Shown here piece by piece: positions 53,894-63,059 of a stretch of 64,000 nucleotides of DNA (position 1 is the stretch's first letter; the number at the start of each line of letters is the position of its first letter). Under the pieces are notes generated by a model. That model was not told the DNA's origin, did not search any database, and saw only the letters and a program-made list of their open reading frames with translations. The translations under genes and the position numbers were made by a program. The stretch lies in assembly GCA_905221605.1 (NCBI GenBank), contig CAJNDS010002441.1:324001-388000 (forward strand), read 5' to 3'. The DNA is from Symbiodinium natans (lineage: Eukaryota; Sar; Dinophyceae; Suessiales; Symbiodiniaceae).

Positions 53894-53976
53894 AGGCAAC
53901 TCCGATGAGGATGGCTCACTGAGCCCAGGCCCTGTGCAGGGCGAGGCGCACGGCGTTGGGGCTTTGGGCATCTTGG
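53894..53976 (+). CDS. candidate internal exon
   Basis: Acceptor GAGCTCACCAG. It reads GNSDEDGSLSPGPVQGEAHG then VGALGIL, to TTG|GGTTTAAGG. CCCTAAA upstream, TTTAGGG-type downstream. A flexible linker composition. Family unknown. Confidence 0.35.
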
Positions 53977-53984
53977 GTTTAAGG

Positions 53985-54150
53985 GCTGTAGGGGGTTGAG
54001 GGTTTAGGGCATTTAGGGCTTAGGGCTTTAGGGCTCTAGGGGGTTTTAGGGCTCTAGGGGGTTTTAGGGCTTTAGGGCTTTAGGGCATTTAGGGCTTTGG
54101 GGCTTTAGGGCTTTAGGGCTCTAGGGCTCTAGGGGTTTTAGGGTTTAGGG
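53985..54150 (+). repeat. GGGCTTTA variant block
   Basis: Octamer units GGGCTTTA and GGGCTCTA, a C-containing derivative of TTTTAGGG, amplified locally. Confidence 0.93.
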
Positions 54151-54309
54151 CTTGGGCATTGACGGTTTGAGGTGGGGATCTGGGACCTAGGGTGGCCTTG
54201 CACCCTGCAAGTCCTAGCCATATATAAATACATCCCCCCCAAAAAAAAACCCTGCATCCCAAATCCCAAGCCCTAAGCCCCAAGTCCCAAATCTCAAGCC
54301 CAAAGCGCC

Positions 54310-54413
54310 CTTAAGGGTCCAGTTTCCTCAATATCATAAATTTGGGCCCATCCGTCACAGCATAGGCAGGACTTGAAGGCCCAAGTCGTCCCGATCTAGG
54401 TACATGGGCGCTT
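54310..54413. mobile_element. MITE family C copy
   Basis: AAGGGTCCAGTTTCCTCAAT ... GGACTTGAAGGCCCAAGTCG ... CTAGGTACATGGGCG. The loop has diverged (CCGTCACAGCATAGGCAGG). Confidence 0.65.
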
Positions 54414-54482
54414 TTGGATTCAGGTGTAGGCTCGCAGCAGGTCTTGAGAACGCTTGGGTGTCTTTTCGTTTTGTTTGTTCAG

Positions 54483-54535
54483 CACTCTTGTGGGGTCTGA
54501 GAGATTTGGTGTTCTAAGTATTACTGTAATTACTG
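54483..54535 (+). CDS. candidate internal exon
   Basis: Strong acceptor TTCGTTTTGTTTGTTCAG, donor ATTACT|GTAATT. It reads TLVGSERFGVLSIT. Family unknown. Confidence 0.35.
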
Positions 54536-54822
54536 TAACCCTAAACCCGAAGCCCTAACCCCTATAACCCGAGAACCCTAGAACCCTATAACCTTACACC
54601 CGAAAACGGCAAGCTTTTGAGCTGGGAAGTGGGGGGGTCTGCAGTTGGGCGTTTCGGGGCCGGTGTTCTGTTGCCCCCAAAAAGCCCTATAGGGTTTCGG
54701 GTGTAGGGCTTACCCTAGACTCGAAACCCGTGCTGCAGGGTCAAAGGTAGGATTCAGAGCACGGTGTCTACGGAGAACCCTACACAAACTGCACAGGACT
54801 TGGGGTATACACCCTCCACCAG

Positions 54823-54895
54823 CATCGCAAGCCAATCCGAGCGCCAGGACGGCTTGTGCAGCTTCTTTGAACCGGCCTCAGCGCAACACCTTTAA
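54823..54895 (+). CDS. candidate terminal exon
   Basis: Acceptor CACCCTCCACCAG. It reads IASQSERQDGLCSFFEPASA then QHL and TAA. Tentative. Confidence 0.3.
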
Positions 54896-55609
54896 ACCCT
54901 GAAACCCTGAAATCCTGAAACCCTGAAGCCCTGAAACCCTGAAACCTTTAAACTCTGAAACCCGTCAACCCTGACACCCACAGGAGCACTGTGACCTTTT
55001 TTTTTGGATTTTGGGTTTAGGGTTCAGGCTGTATCTATATGGGGGCTTACGAAAATTAGGGACCCCTAAACCCCTAATATGAACCCCCAAATAGTAGGAT
55101 GCCCTTATAACAAGGACCCGTAATATCGAAAACCCCCCCCATGCACACCTGCATTCTCGGTAATTGCACTTCCCTCATGCTTAGAGGTATATCGGAGTTG
55201 CGCTCAGCTCCCGAAGTCCTCTATACCCCAAAGCCCATGCCGGCTTGGGGGTTTAGGGTTTAGGATTTAGGGTTTAGGGTTTAGGGTTCAGGGTTCAGGG
55301 TTTAGGGTTTAGGGCTATCAGGGCTTCAGGGCATGGACCCTCGGTAAGGTTGGGGTAGCTGTAGCATCGCAGGAGGGGCTTTGGCCGAGCTTAGGTTTGG
55401 GGTTCAGAGGTTCAGGAATTACAGGGGCTTTGGGGCTTATAGGGGTTTTGAGTTGAGGGTTCTAAGGCTTACGGGATTTAAGGATACAAGGATAGAAGGC
55501 ATCTGGTAATCAACCTCTCAACCCTATTATTCGAGAGTCCCCCCCGATAGGCAGAACAAACCTGGGGAGCCTAAACCCCTCAGCCTCACATGAAGCAGGG
55601 TTTATATTT

Positions 55610-55690
55610 CTGTTGTTGGTGAGTGTATATAAGGTCCCTTTTTCATATTGGTGAGTGTGTATACCGGGTGCCCTTTTGGGGGACCCTACC
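55610..55690. mobile_element. repeat family J, copy 2
   Basis: TTGGTGAGTGTATATAAGGT ... TTGGTGAGTGTGTATACCGG then GTGCCCTTTTGGGGG. The GGTGAGTGT word occurs twice, as in the inverse copy at 8612-8725. Confidence 0.6.
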
Positions 55691-55727
55691 TCACATCCCA
55701 CCCCTAAACCGCCTATACCAAAAAATC

Positions 55728-55860
55728 TCAGGGAGCCCTAGCAGCAGGGAACCTGGAGAAAGAGATGGGGAGAATATACTGTGGACTTTGAGGAGAATAA
55801 CACCGTCTGCCATGCCACTTGAAGCTGCTGGTTCCAACCCCAATAACTGCCAGGCCTTTT
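55728..55860 (+). CDS. candidate exon
   Basis: After AAAATCTCAG one frame reads GALAAGNLEKEMGRIYCGL then stop. Another (SPSSREPGERDGENILWTLR) is open to 55860. Frame unresolved. Confidence 0.28.
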
Positions 55861-56223
55861 GAAACCCTACATCTTAGGGCCTAGGTTTAGGGAAATAGCA
55901 ACTTAGGGGGATGATGGGTTTGTAGGGGTCTTGAGCGCGCTGGGCTTTTATCTAAGGGAGAAGTTCAGCACAGCACCTTTATTGCCCACGCACCAACTCT
56001 CCGTGACGTACACCTAAACCCTAGAACCCCGAAAACCCTAAGCTAAACCCGACAGTGCCCTGGCATTGAACATTAGGTTTCCTAAGCCCTAAGCCCCAAA
56101 CCCTAAACCCTAAACCCTAAACCCTAGGCCCCAAGTACCAAGCCCAGGTTCATGGGGGTTCCAGGCGTTATAGGGGATTTTTTGGTGATTGCAGGGATTT
56201 ATAGGGCTGATAGGGATGACAAG

Positions 56224-56335
56224 CAGTACCTAAACCCTAAACCCCAAACCCCAAACCCCAAAACCCAAACCCCAAACCCCAAACCCCAAACCCCAAAACC
56301 CTAAACCCTAAACCCTAAACCCTAAACCTCTAGGG
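56224..56335 (-). repeat. CCCCAAA then CCCTAAA block
   Basis: About seven CCCCAAA/CCCAAAA units followed by five CCCTAAA units. Confidence 0.95.
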
Positions 56336-56349
56336 TTTGTAGGATTTAG

Positions 56350-56396
56350 TTGCCATGGCAGCGCCCCAGACTCCTCTGGGACCTCAGTCGAGGCCT
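56350..56396 (+). CDS. candidate short exon
   Basis: Acceptor GTAGGATTTAG. One frame reads LPWQRPRLLWDLSRGL, another MAAPQTPLGPQSRPRA. CCCTAAA upstream, TTTAGGG downstream. Confidence 0.28.
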
Positions 56397-56517
56397 AGGG
56401 CTTAGGGTTTTGGGTGTAGGGCTAAACCCTAAACCCTAAACCCTGAACCCAAAACCCCTAATTGGGTTTAGGGTTTAGGGTTTCGGGTTTAGGGTTTGCG
56501 GCTCAGGGTTCAGCCTA

Positions 56518-56635
56518 CTGACTCTCAGTGGGGAAGGAGGGAAGTAGGTCAGTAGGTGCCCCATTCCCCCTATGTCTACACACTTTACGGTGTGCTGTAG
56601 GGTAAATAATTCCCTCACTCCCTTCCGAGAGTCGG
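56518..56635. mobile_element. MITE family U
   Basis: TGACTCTCAGTGGGGAAGGA then GGGAA facing TTCCCTCACTCCCTTCCGAG then AGTCGGT. Confidence 0.75.
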
Positions 56636-56641
56636 TACGGT

Positions 56642-56751
56642 AGCCCGGTGGTACTCTTTTGCCCGTTTTGGGTTCTAGGTTCGCTTATTACTATAAGGGC
56701 AACCAAACCCAGTAGGGTACTCTTGTTATGATCTGGATGCTGGGCAACCAA
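56642..56751. mobile_element. MITE family F, copy 4
   Basis: GTAGCCCGGTGGTACTCTTT ... GGGTACTCTTG ... GATGCTGGGCAACC. Directly adjacent to the family U element. Confidence 0.65.
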
Positions 56752-56786
56752 GAACAGTAGAGATCTTATTCCCCTATGATCCCAAG

Positions 56787-56840
56787 TTGTTGTTGGCGTA
56801 TTTGGCGAGGGTGGTTAGAGTATTAACAGGGGATGCACAG
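56787..56840 (+). CDS. candidate internal exon
   Basis: After GATCCCAAG it reads LLLAYLARVVRVLTGDAQ. A second acceptor just downstream (CCTATTTCAG, 56857) opens AIPHVIQAAANVNYMGPLPE in another frame. Only one of the two can be right as a neighbour. Confidence 0.3.
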
Positions 56841-56939
56841 GGCACCCCTATTTCAGGCAATCCCCCATGTAATACAAGCAGCCGCAAATGTGAACTACAT
56901 GGGCCCCCTGCCCGAATCCGCCCCTCAAAGCCACGAACC

Positions 56940-57090
56940 CACAAAACCCTACAAAGCCCTAAACCCCAAAACCTTAACCCCTAAACCCCAAAACCTTAAC
57001 CCCTAAACCCCAAAACCCTAAACCTTACACCCCAAAAACCCTTGAGCTCTAAACCTCAAAACCCTAAACCCTAAACCTTCATCCCCAAGT
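56940..57090 (-). repeat. CCCTAAA / CCCCAAAACCTTAA block
   Basis: Degenerate units, including a 17-bp sub-repeat CCCCAAAACCTTAACCC. Confidence 0.88.
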
Positions 57091-57164
57091 TTCTAGACCC
57101 GACCCCATTACCCCGAAGCGATACTCAAGAAGCACCATCCCGGAGTTTTTGGTGTAGGGCTCAG

Positions 57165-57195
57165 CATTGGGAGGCTAGGAAGTTCTGGAGACTTG
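57165..57195 (+). CDS. candidate micro-exon
   Basis: Acceptor GTAGGGCTCAG, donor ACTTG|GTTAGC. Reads HWEARKFWRL. Confidence 0.25.
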
Positions 57196-57299
57196 GTTAG
57201 CCTTGAAATTTCTCTGAAGCAGAGGGTTGAGGGTTGAGGGTTTAGCGTCTAAGGTTGAATTTAGGGTTTGGGGGGCAGGGTGTATGGTTTAGGGGATAG

Positions 57300-57358
57300 G
57301 GTTACATGGACTGGTCCCTGACATGTGGGGCGCGGCGGTGTTCAAGTTCTGGGCCCTT
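57300..57358 (+). CDS. candidate internal exon, membrane helix
   Basis: Acceptor AGGGGATAG, donor GGCCCTT|GTAGTT. It reads LHGLVPDMWGAAVFKFWAL, and the frame continues VVSLFFTEPG if unspliced. Likely membrane segment. Confidence 0.38.
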
Positions 57359-57547
57359 GTAGTTTCTCTGTTCTTTACGGAACCAGGCAGGTCTTTGGAT
57401 ACTTAGCCACCAACCTTATTTACCGGAGGTGAAGTCCGATCCTCCACATACGCATATTCATACAGGTTGGACCCTAAACTCTAAAAGGTTTAGGGCCTTA
57501 GGGAAACCCGATAACCTTCAACCCCAAAACCTCATGGCCCTGAAACC

Positions 57548-57672
57548 TACTTGGAGTTTCATGGGTAGTTGTAAGTAGGGTTGGAATTGTGGTATATATA
57601 CTACTATACTTTTAACCCTAGTTAGAACACTTGTAACTCACTTGTACCTAACTACCCATGAACCTCCAAGTA
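57548..57672. mobile_element. MITE family B, complete copy
   Basis: TACTTGGAGTTTCATGGGTA ... CTACCCATGAACCTCCAAGTA. Both ends keep the outer TA, suggesting TA target duplication as in Tc1/mariner-type MITEs. Confidence 0.88.
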
Positions 57673-57770
57673 TACCCTAAACCCGAAACCCAAAACCCTA
57701 TGCCCTAAACCCTAAACCCTAAACCCTGAACCCTAAACCTAAACCCTAAACCCTAAACCCTATGCGGCAG

Positions 57771-57832
57771 GCTCTGCGTTTCGCCATCCGGAGACGGCCC
57801 GGCGCTTCCAGCGACTTCAGAAGCTTGTCGAA
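57771..57832 (+). CDS. candidate internal exon
   Basis: Acceptor TATGCGGCAG, donor TCGAA|GTTTGGGG. It reads SAFRHPETARRFQRLQKLVE, amphipathic and basic. CCCTAAA array immediately upstream, TTTGGGG/TTTAGGG at the donor. Family unknown. Confidence 0.42.
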
Positions 57833-57925
57833 GTTTGGGGTTTGGGGTTTGGTGTTTGGGGTTTGGGGTTTAGGGTTTAGGGTTTGGGGTTTAGGGTTTA
57901 GGGTTAGGGTTTTAGGCAAACAGGG
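57833..57925 (+). repeat. TTTGGGG/TTTAGGG tract
   Basis: Starts at the donor of the preceding exon. Confidence 0.93.
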
Positions 57926-57960
57926 TTGGGATTAGGGTTTGTGGGCTTCATCACGTGCAG

Positions 57961-58009
57961 GCTAGGTAGGCCCTTGGGGTGTTTTGTATTTCCTTTCGTT
58001 AGGTTTCAG
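57961..58009 (+). CDS. candidate internal exon
   Basis: Acceptor CATCACGTGCAG, excellent donor TTTCAG|GTGAGT. It reads LGRPLGCFVFPFVRFQ. Family unknown. Confidence 0.38.
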
Positions 58010-58139
58010 GTGAGTGCTTTACATCGGAGTCCGAAACATCGCATTGACATGGGTCATCAGCGTTGGAACCCTAAGAAAGAGCCCCGAACTCTAACTCCAC
58101 AAGCCCTCAGCAACTAAACCCGAATCATAGAACCATAAA

Positions 58140-58430
58140 CCCTAATCGCTTCCCCCCTATTATTAAACGGGTGCCCCCCCCAATAGACACTCGAAATGTG
58201 TTTTTTTAATATTCGGGGGAAGGTTTAATCCATATGCCATCTTTCGGGATAGGGTTTAGATTGGCTTGAAGGTTTCAGCGGCTCCAAACCCCCCTGTTCG
58301 GAATAGGGTTTTAAAGGCAGGGTCGGTTTCGGCAGGATTTTTCGGAAAGTGTTTTTTTATGATCAGGGGGTGTTTAATGAAAGGGTAAAGCATTTTAAGC
58401 CCTAACCGCACCCTAAGTCCCTAAACCCCT
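58140..58430. other. unassigned stretch
   Basis: Contains two similar words, TGTTTTTTTAATATTCGGGG and TGTTTTTTTATGATCAGGGG, each near GTTTAAT (58200 and 58350). Possibly two halves of an old element. No gene. Confidence 0.35.
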
Positions 58431-58577
58431 CAGAGGGTTTAGGGTTTAGGGTTTAGGGTTTAAGGTTTAGGGTTTAGGGTTTAGGGTTGAGGGTTTAGGG
58501 TTCCGGGGGGTTAATGGCCCAAGCCCTGAGACCTGCAAACCCATTTAGGGGTTTAGGGGCTTAGGGTTTACTTGCAG

Positions 58578-58607
58578 CTTCTCTGGTCGACGGCGAAGAG
58601 CAGTCAG
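58578..58607 (+). CDS. candidate 30-bp exon
   Basis: Acceptor TTTACTTGCAG and perfect donor CAGTCAG|GTAAGC. Reads LLWSTAKSSQ in phase 0. Confidence 0.35.
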
Positions 58608-58954
58608 GTAAGCACCGTCTCAGAACACGCACTGCTCAGGACGCAGACTTCAGTTGCTGCTTGCTACAGAGCTTAACAGAACCTCTTGCACTCTTACCCC
58701 CTTACCCCCCCCCCCCCTTTCCCCAGCGCCCAGACCCCTAAGCCCCGTTCCACCCAAAACCCAAATCCCTTAAGCCCTTAAACCTCCAAAGCACCTAGAC
58801 CCCTGAATCCCTAGACCTCCCATACACCCCCCCCTTAAACCCTAAAACCTAAACCCCAAAATCCTAAACCCTAAGCCCTAAACCCTAAACCCTAAACCAT
58901 AAACCCTAAACCCTAAACCCCCTACCCCCGCCACCCCCCTCCACCCAAGTGCAG

Positions 58955-59037
58955 GTATCGAGCCGCGGGTTGGTCCGGCCACGGAGGACTGCCTCAAGGG
59001 GCCTCAAAGGGCGGGTGGCTCTGGAGGGTTTCGGGTT
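58955..59037 (+). CDS. candidate internal exon
   Basis: Acceptor CACCCAAGTGCAG, donor GGAGG|GTTTCGGG. Two frames are open: VSSRGLVRPRRTASRGLKGR and IEPRVGPATEDCLKGPQRAG. CCCTAAA-type repeats upstream, TTTGGGG downstream. Confidence 0.36.
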
Positions 59038-59151
59038 TGGGGGTTTTCGGGTTTGGGGTTTCGAGTTTCGGGTTTGGGGTTTAGGGCTTAGTATGGCTTG
59101 GGGTTGGGGTGTGGGGTTTTGGGGTTTTGGGGTTGGGGGTGTAAGGTTCAG

Positions 59152-59298
59152 CATCTCAAGTCCAAGCTTTCGCTGGGCCAGCATTCGTTTTACATTGCGT
59201 GTAGCGGAAAAATGCCCACCCACTCAGAGAATCCCATAGCATTACGACCATATAAAGCTTCACATTTTTCTTTACATGCGACAAGACGCAAAGCATGA
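59152..59298 (+). CDS. candidate terminal exon
   Basis: Acceptor GTAAGGTTCAG. It reads HLKSKLSLGQHSFYIACSGK, MPTHSENPIALRPYKASHFS, then LHATRRKA and TGA. A 49-codon compact, basic tail. No family recognised. Confidence 0.4.
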   Translation, partial: HLKSKLSLGQHSFYIACSGKMPTHSENPIALRPYKASHFSLHATRRKA

Positions 59299-59477
59299 AC
59301 AACAAATTACCCTAGGACCCTAAACCCTAGGCCCTGAGCCCTCACCCCTTGGCCAGAACACAAAACCCTTGCGCCCTGCACCCCATACTCTAGGCCCTGA
59401 ACCCGAAATCCTATTTGGTGAACCCTAAACCCTCCACCCTGGGCCCAGAATTCTAAACCTCGGCCCACTGTTTTGGG

Positions 59478-59655
59478 CGATTGTTCGGAATTTGAACAGG
59501 GTTGGTGCCCACAATTCGCAATTTGAGCAGGATTTGTGCCGGCTGGTCGGAACTTAAACAAGGTGGGTGCCCATTGTTCGGAATGTAAACAGGGCGAGGC
59601 CTGACAGCTCCTAATTTAAACAGGGTTGGCGCCGGTTGTTCGGAACTTGAGCATG
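59478..59655 (+). repeat. minisatellite, about 38-bp unit
   Basis: Five diverged copies around the words TTCGGAATTTGAACAGGG and TTGGTGCC. Each keeps the GGAA..TAAACA/TGAACA core. Confidence 0.8.
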
Positions 59656-59689
59656 TTGGCTGTTGGTATGTTGCTTTCTTTCATTCCAG

Positions 59690-59763
59690 CCCACTTGCGC
59701 AAGGGCAGCAAGCTTGGTGCCCTATGGTTCCACCCTTGAGCAGCATTCGCTCCTCATCATGCG
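59690..59763 (+). CDS. candidate exon
   Basis: Strong acceptor TTGCTTTCTTTCATTCCAG. It reads PTCARAASLVPYGSTLEQHS then LLIM before a TATA microsatellite (59770-59850). Confidence 0.36.
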
Positions 59764-59876
59764 TTTTATAATATATATATATACTTTATACATATATATA
59801 TACATTGTACATATATAGACATATGATACACACATGATATACAGACACGCATGTCTGTGATGGTTTCGCCTACGCA

Positions 59877-60071
59877 GCCTTGAAGCTTCGACTTGCGACA
59901 GGAGCCTTCCGCCAGCCGTGGAGTCTGAGGCAGTGGCCACCTGTGGGTCTCTGCATCTCGGACCGCACCTTGGGAAACCGCGAACTCTACCGGGACCTTA
60001 GCCTAGGGATACTTGGAAATCATCGTTACTTTTTGGGTGCTGTCATTCTTAAGAAACAGCTGAAGTTATAG
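59877..60071 (+). CDS. candidate terminal exon
   Basis: After CGCCTACGCAG a frame of 64 codons (LKLRLATGAFRQPWSLRQWP, PVGLCISDRTLGNRELYRDL, SLGILGNHRYFLGAVILKKQ) ends at TAG. A second frame is open for 40 codons. Telomere-free region. Confidence 0.33.
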   Translation, partial: ALKLRLATGAFRQPWSLRQWPPVGLCISDRTLGNRELYRDLSLGILGNHRYFLGAVILKKQLKL

Positions 60072-60132
60072 TTTTTGCTGGGGTTCCAAGTTCAGTATAC
60101 TTTAGTTGCAGTTCCTTCTTTGGGGACCCTAG

Positions 60133-60222
60133 TTTCGTGAGGGTCCAAAGAGCCTTGAACCGATTCCGAGATGCCCCACTGAAGATGCAGCTAAACTTTG
60201 TGAATCTAACTCCCAACCCTGA
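60133..60222 (+). CDS. candidate terminal exon
   Basis: Acceptor TTCTTTGGGGACCCTAG. It reads FREGPKSLEPIPRCPTEDAA then KLCESNSQP and TGA. Tentative. Confidence 0.3.
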   Translation, partial: FREGPKSLEPIPRCPTEDAAKLCESNSQP

Positions 60223-60239
60223 ACGTCCGCCTTAGCACT

Positions 60240-60590
60240 ACAGCCCAAATAGAAAATAGGTCCTCACCGACAAAATGGCAAGACGGCGGGTTCCTCCTGC
60301 TAGCAGCACTCGTGCAGACATCTGTGTAGCCATCGTAGAACTTCATGCCGTGCCGCACATCACATGTTGAATAGACTGCATTGGCATTGGTCTCTTGCCC
60401 ACCCTCACCCAGGTTTTGTGCCATCGCGCCCACTCCTCGCAGTACCAGGTGGGAGTGTGTTACTTGTGTTTTAAACATGCGAGTGGGTGAACACAGTGTG
60501 AATGCGCTCGTATGTGTGTATGGGGGTGGGAGTTTATAACATGCATTTTCTTTGAAAAAATATGTTTTCAGAATCCCAACCCTCAACCCT
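60240..60590. other. telomere-free stretch, strand unresolved
   Basis: A minus-strand frame is open for 126 codons (contains GVGAMAQNLGEGGQETNANA and HFVGEDLFSIWAVVLRRTF). On plus, MARRRVPPASSTRADICVAI (from ATG 60255) and an exon-like piece 60415-60451 (FCAIAPTPRST, donor ACCAG|GTGGGA) also appear. I cannot choose. Confidence 0.3.
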
Positions 60591-60633
60591 GAAGCCCCAA
60601 CCCCAAACCGTAAGAGTTATGGCGACTTGGCAG

Positions 60634-60700
60634 AGTGTTTCGGGTCTGGGCTTTCGGGCTTGGGATAAGGCCAGACGTGTGGCAGTATACAGGGAATGTG
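60634..60700 (+). CDS. candidate internal exon
   Basis: Acceptor GGCGACTTGGCAG, donor AATGTG|GTGCCC. It reads SVSGLGFRAWDKARRVAVYR then EC. The frame extends upstream to an ATG (60619). CCCTAAA-type upstream. Confidence 0.36.
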
Positions 60701-60922
60701 GTGCCCTCAACCCAAGACCCAAAAGCCTAAACCCTACACCTAAACCCTAAACCCTAAATCTCTAGTCGCAAGCTCCTTACGCACAGTTCGTTCCAGAGCT
60801 AGTTCTTCAGGGTCCATGTGCCGATCCTCCATAGGGACTATAGTACTCCCCACCCCCCAAACCCTAAACCCTAAACCCTAAACCCTAAACCCTAAACCCT
60901 ACAGCCTAAACTGGCCAGAAAG

Positions 60923-61022
60923 GCCCGGGGCAGAACACATGCCATGTAGGCCGCAAGGTCGCGGGGGCGAAGGTCTGCGACGCGACCTTCTTGCTTTCTA
61001 CGCCGCCTGGTTATATGCTCAG
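60923..61022 (+). CDS. candidate internal exon
   Basis: Acceptor GGCCAGAAAG, ending GCTCAG|GGTTTAGGG. Two frames are open: PGQNTCHVGRKVAGAKVCDA then TFLLSTPPGYML, and one with GLRRDLLAFYAAWLYAQ. CCCTAAA upstream, TTTAGGG downstream. Confidence 0.36.
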
Positions 61023-61055
61023 GGTTTAGGGCTTAGGATTATCTGCAGACTGCCC

Positions 61056-61158
61056 GGTGCATGTAGCTCATGATTATATACTTAGGCCCCAAAGTCCCTG
61101 TATATAGGAAGTACTTTAGGGCCCAAGTATTCCCCGATTTTGGTACATGGACCCTCAG
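61056..61158. mobile_element. MITE family C copy
   Basis: GTGCATGTAGCTCATGATTA ... GGAAGTACTTTAGGGCCCAA ... TTTGGTACATGGACCCTCAG. Confidence 0.78.
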
Positions 61159-61223
61159 GGTTTAGGGATGCAAGTGCAAAGGGTTTAGGGTTTAGCCCTA
61201 AACCCTAAACCCTAAACCCTAAG

Positions 61224-61332
61224 GTCAGGGGAATATTTAGAATTATTTGTTCTTAAGGTCCTAAATCAAACCCAGGGAATATTAAAAACAAAGTTGTTCA
61301 TAAGGTTCTAAGTGGAGTGTAGATAGCTCTCA
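61224..61332. mobile_element. repeat family P, copy 2
   Basis: Two sub-copies of GGGAATATT...TTGTTC.TAAGGT.CTAA, ending GGTTCTAAGTGGAGTGTAGA then TAGCTCT. Partner of 23622-23742. Confidence 0.5.
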
Positions 61333-61559
61333 GCCCAAAGCCCAAAACCCTAAACCCTAAACCCCACAATTCCAAAAGCCTAGAACCCTGAGTCGCCTGA
61401 AGCCCAAAACCCCAAAGCCCACAATGAACTGAAAACCCCTTCAAGCCCCTAAGGCTTTTGGGTTTAGGGTTTAGGGTTTCTCGGGTTTTTCGGCTTTTTT
61501 TGCGTGTTTTTGTTTAGGGTTTGGGGACCCGACGCACACCGCCGCCCCCAAGTCTGCAG

Positions 61560-61619
61560 GATCGCCATGACGACGCGCTTGCAGACCTCATGGTTCATCT
61601 CGACGAAGGCTTACTTGAG
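61560..61619 (+). CDS. candidate internal exon, partly duplicated
   Basis: Acceptor CAAGTCTGCAG. It reads DRHDDALADLMVHLDEGLLE to G|GTTTAGGG. Its last 33 bp (61585-61617) recur at 61743-61773 with one mismatch and one indel, on the far side of the TTTAGGG tract, where the frame reads DLMVHLDEGYFNKYHE. Confidence 0.45.
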
Positions 61620-61742
61620 GGTTTAGGGTTTAGGGTTCAGGGTTTTAGGGTTTAGGATTTGGGGTTTAGGGTTTAGGGTTTAGGGTTTAGGGTTTAGGGT
61701 TTAGGGTTTAGGGTTTAGGGTTTAGGGTTTAGGGTTTAGGGT
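61620..61742 (+). repeat. TTTAGGG array between duplicated exon ends
   Basis: About 17 units, a few mutated at the left, lying between two copies of ACCTCATGGTTCATCTCGA. Confidence 0.96.
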
Positions 61743-61773
61743 ACCTCATGGTTCATCTCGATGAAGGCTACTT

Positions 61774-61981
61774 CAATAAGTACCATGAACCTCCACCCTT
61801 GGACCGCTTCTGGGTCAGGAGTACTATACTTCAACACTTTTGTTGGTTCTGGGTTCCTACCATAGCTACTTGTACCTACAAGGTATATACTTGTTTCCCC
61901 AGGGTCTACTCCAAAGTAGGGCCATTGGGTACTTGCAAGTGGGGTTATAAGTACCCTAGTATGCACCCATGAACCTCCTAG
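61774..61981. mobile_element. MITE family B fragments
   Basis: Two family B right-end sequences (AAGTACCATGAACCTCCA at 61778 and TGCACCCATGAACCTCCTA at 61963) enclose unique sequence. Probably two broken copies or a rearranged one. Confidence 0.5.
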
Positions 61982-62043
61982 GACTGGGCATGGCTTGTGG
62001 GGTAAGACCCGAAACCCAAAGCCCATCTACCTTGATCCCTATA

Positions 62044-62096
62044 TGGGTCGTTGTCATAGGGATCCAAAAGGGGACCATAATTTTGACAACCACCCA
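62044..62096. mobile_element. MITE family H, copy 2 (small)
   Basis: GGGTCGTTGTCATAGGGATC facing CATAATTTTGACAACCACCC. Confidence 0.7.
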
Positions 62097-62169
62097 TGTG
62101 AAACCCTAGAAAAATAAAATTCCGTTTTTTTTTCCAGTGGCCTATGGCTTGATCCATTGGTGTCCTATG

Positions 62170-62240
62170 AACTAAACCCTAAACCCTTAAACCCTTAAAC
62201 CCTTACACCCCTAAACCCTTAAACCCGATAGAGAGTCCGA
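62170..62240 (-). repeat. CCCTTAAA octamer tract
   Basis: Units ACCCTTAA(A), another eight-base derivative of CCCTAAA. Confidence 0.85.
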
Positions 62241-62454
62241 CTTAGAGGTTTTCTTGGGTTTTCTCCAGGGGTGCTGGAGGATGCTAGTCTGTGGCAGGTT
62301 CCCTACTTAGTAGCTGAGTAAGAACACTTTACACTTTTTGGGGATACGATAGTCTCTACAAACCCAACAGTGTACAGTTTTTTGGGGCTTATGAACTCAG
62401 CAACGAAGCCTAAATTAGGGACACTTTTGGTGTTCTACAGACCCTGAGATACAG

Positions 62455-62544
62455 GATGTCACAAATTTAACAATGGACAATCAACTGGAGAACAGCCGGC
62501 TCTTATGCTGGAAGAAACCCAGACTGCAGCGTGAATCCCCATAA
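62455..62544 (+). CDS. candidate terminal exon
   Basis: Acceptor CTGAGATACAG. It reads DVTNLTMDNQLENSRLLCWK then KPRLQRESP and TAA. Telomere-poor surroundings. Family unknown. Confidence 0.33.
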   Translation, partial: DVTNLTMDNQLENSRLLCWKKPRLQRESP

Positions 62545-62773
62545 TTCCTCGCATCACCCCGCAAGATAGGGCTTTTGGGCGTTTGTGGGTAGGGTTTCTC
62601 GCCTAAAGCTTAAACCTTAAACGTTTTAGGATTAAAGGTCAGCCTCAACCCTAAAACACTGAACTTTTGAGGCTTTAAAGTTCGTGAAGCCACAAGCCCT
62701 AAACATCCCTACACCCTGATCGGCCTTGCAGGCCATGTCGGTTTAGGCTTTTCGGATTAGTTAGGGTTTACAG

Positions 62774-62863
62774 GGGAAGTTGGCCGCTTGCACTCCCGGA
62801 ATGTCGTGGACCGCCATGAAGAGGTCAGCGATATTTTGCGCCAGTGTAAGAAAGCCGTAGACG
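62774..62863 (+). CDS. exon, phase-consistent pair
   Basis: Acceptor AGGGTTTACAG, donor GACG|GTTTAGGG. It reads EVGRLHSRNVVDRHEEVSDI then LRQCKKAVD, a charged helical segment. It joins in phase 1 to the exon at 62973 across a 109-nt intron that starts as TTTAGGG repeats. Family not recognised. Confidence 0.48.
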
Positions 62864-62972
62864 GTTTAGGGTTTAGGGTTTAGGGTTGAGGGTTGAGGGT
62901 TTAGGGTTTCGGGTTTAGGGAACTTCCAAACGCAGCTGTTCGACACCCTGGACACGCTGTCCCCTTTTACAG

Positions 62973-63055
62973 TTGAAGACGTTCCACGATATGGGTCTAG
63001 CGGCTCGCCTCCACTCTTCCATGCAGTTGGTGAACCGCTTGAGGCTATTCCCTAA
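62973..63055 (+). CDS. terminal exon, phase-consistent pair
   Basis: Acceptor GCTGTCCCCTTTTACAG. In the inherited phase it reads VEDVPRYGSSGSPPLFHAVG then EPLEAIP and TAA (63053). Another frame (LKTFHDMGLAARLHSSMQLV) is also open, so the stop is not certain. Confidence 0.42.
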
Positions 63056-63059
63056 GCGC

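Noticed and set aside
60206-60586. 126-codon minus-strand frame
   Set aside because: Long, but without motif or splice context, and plus-strand alternatives overlap. Noted as unresolved, not called as a gene.
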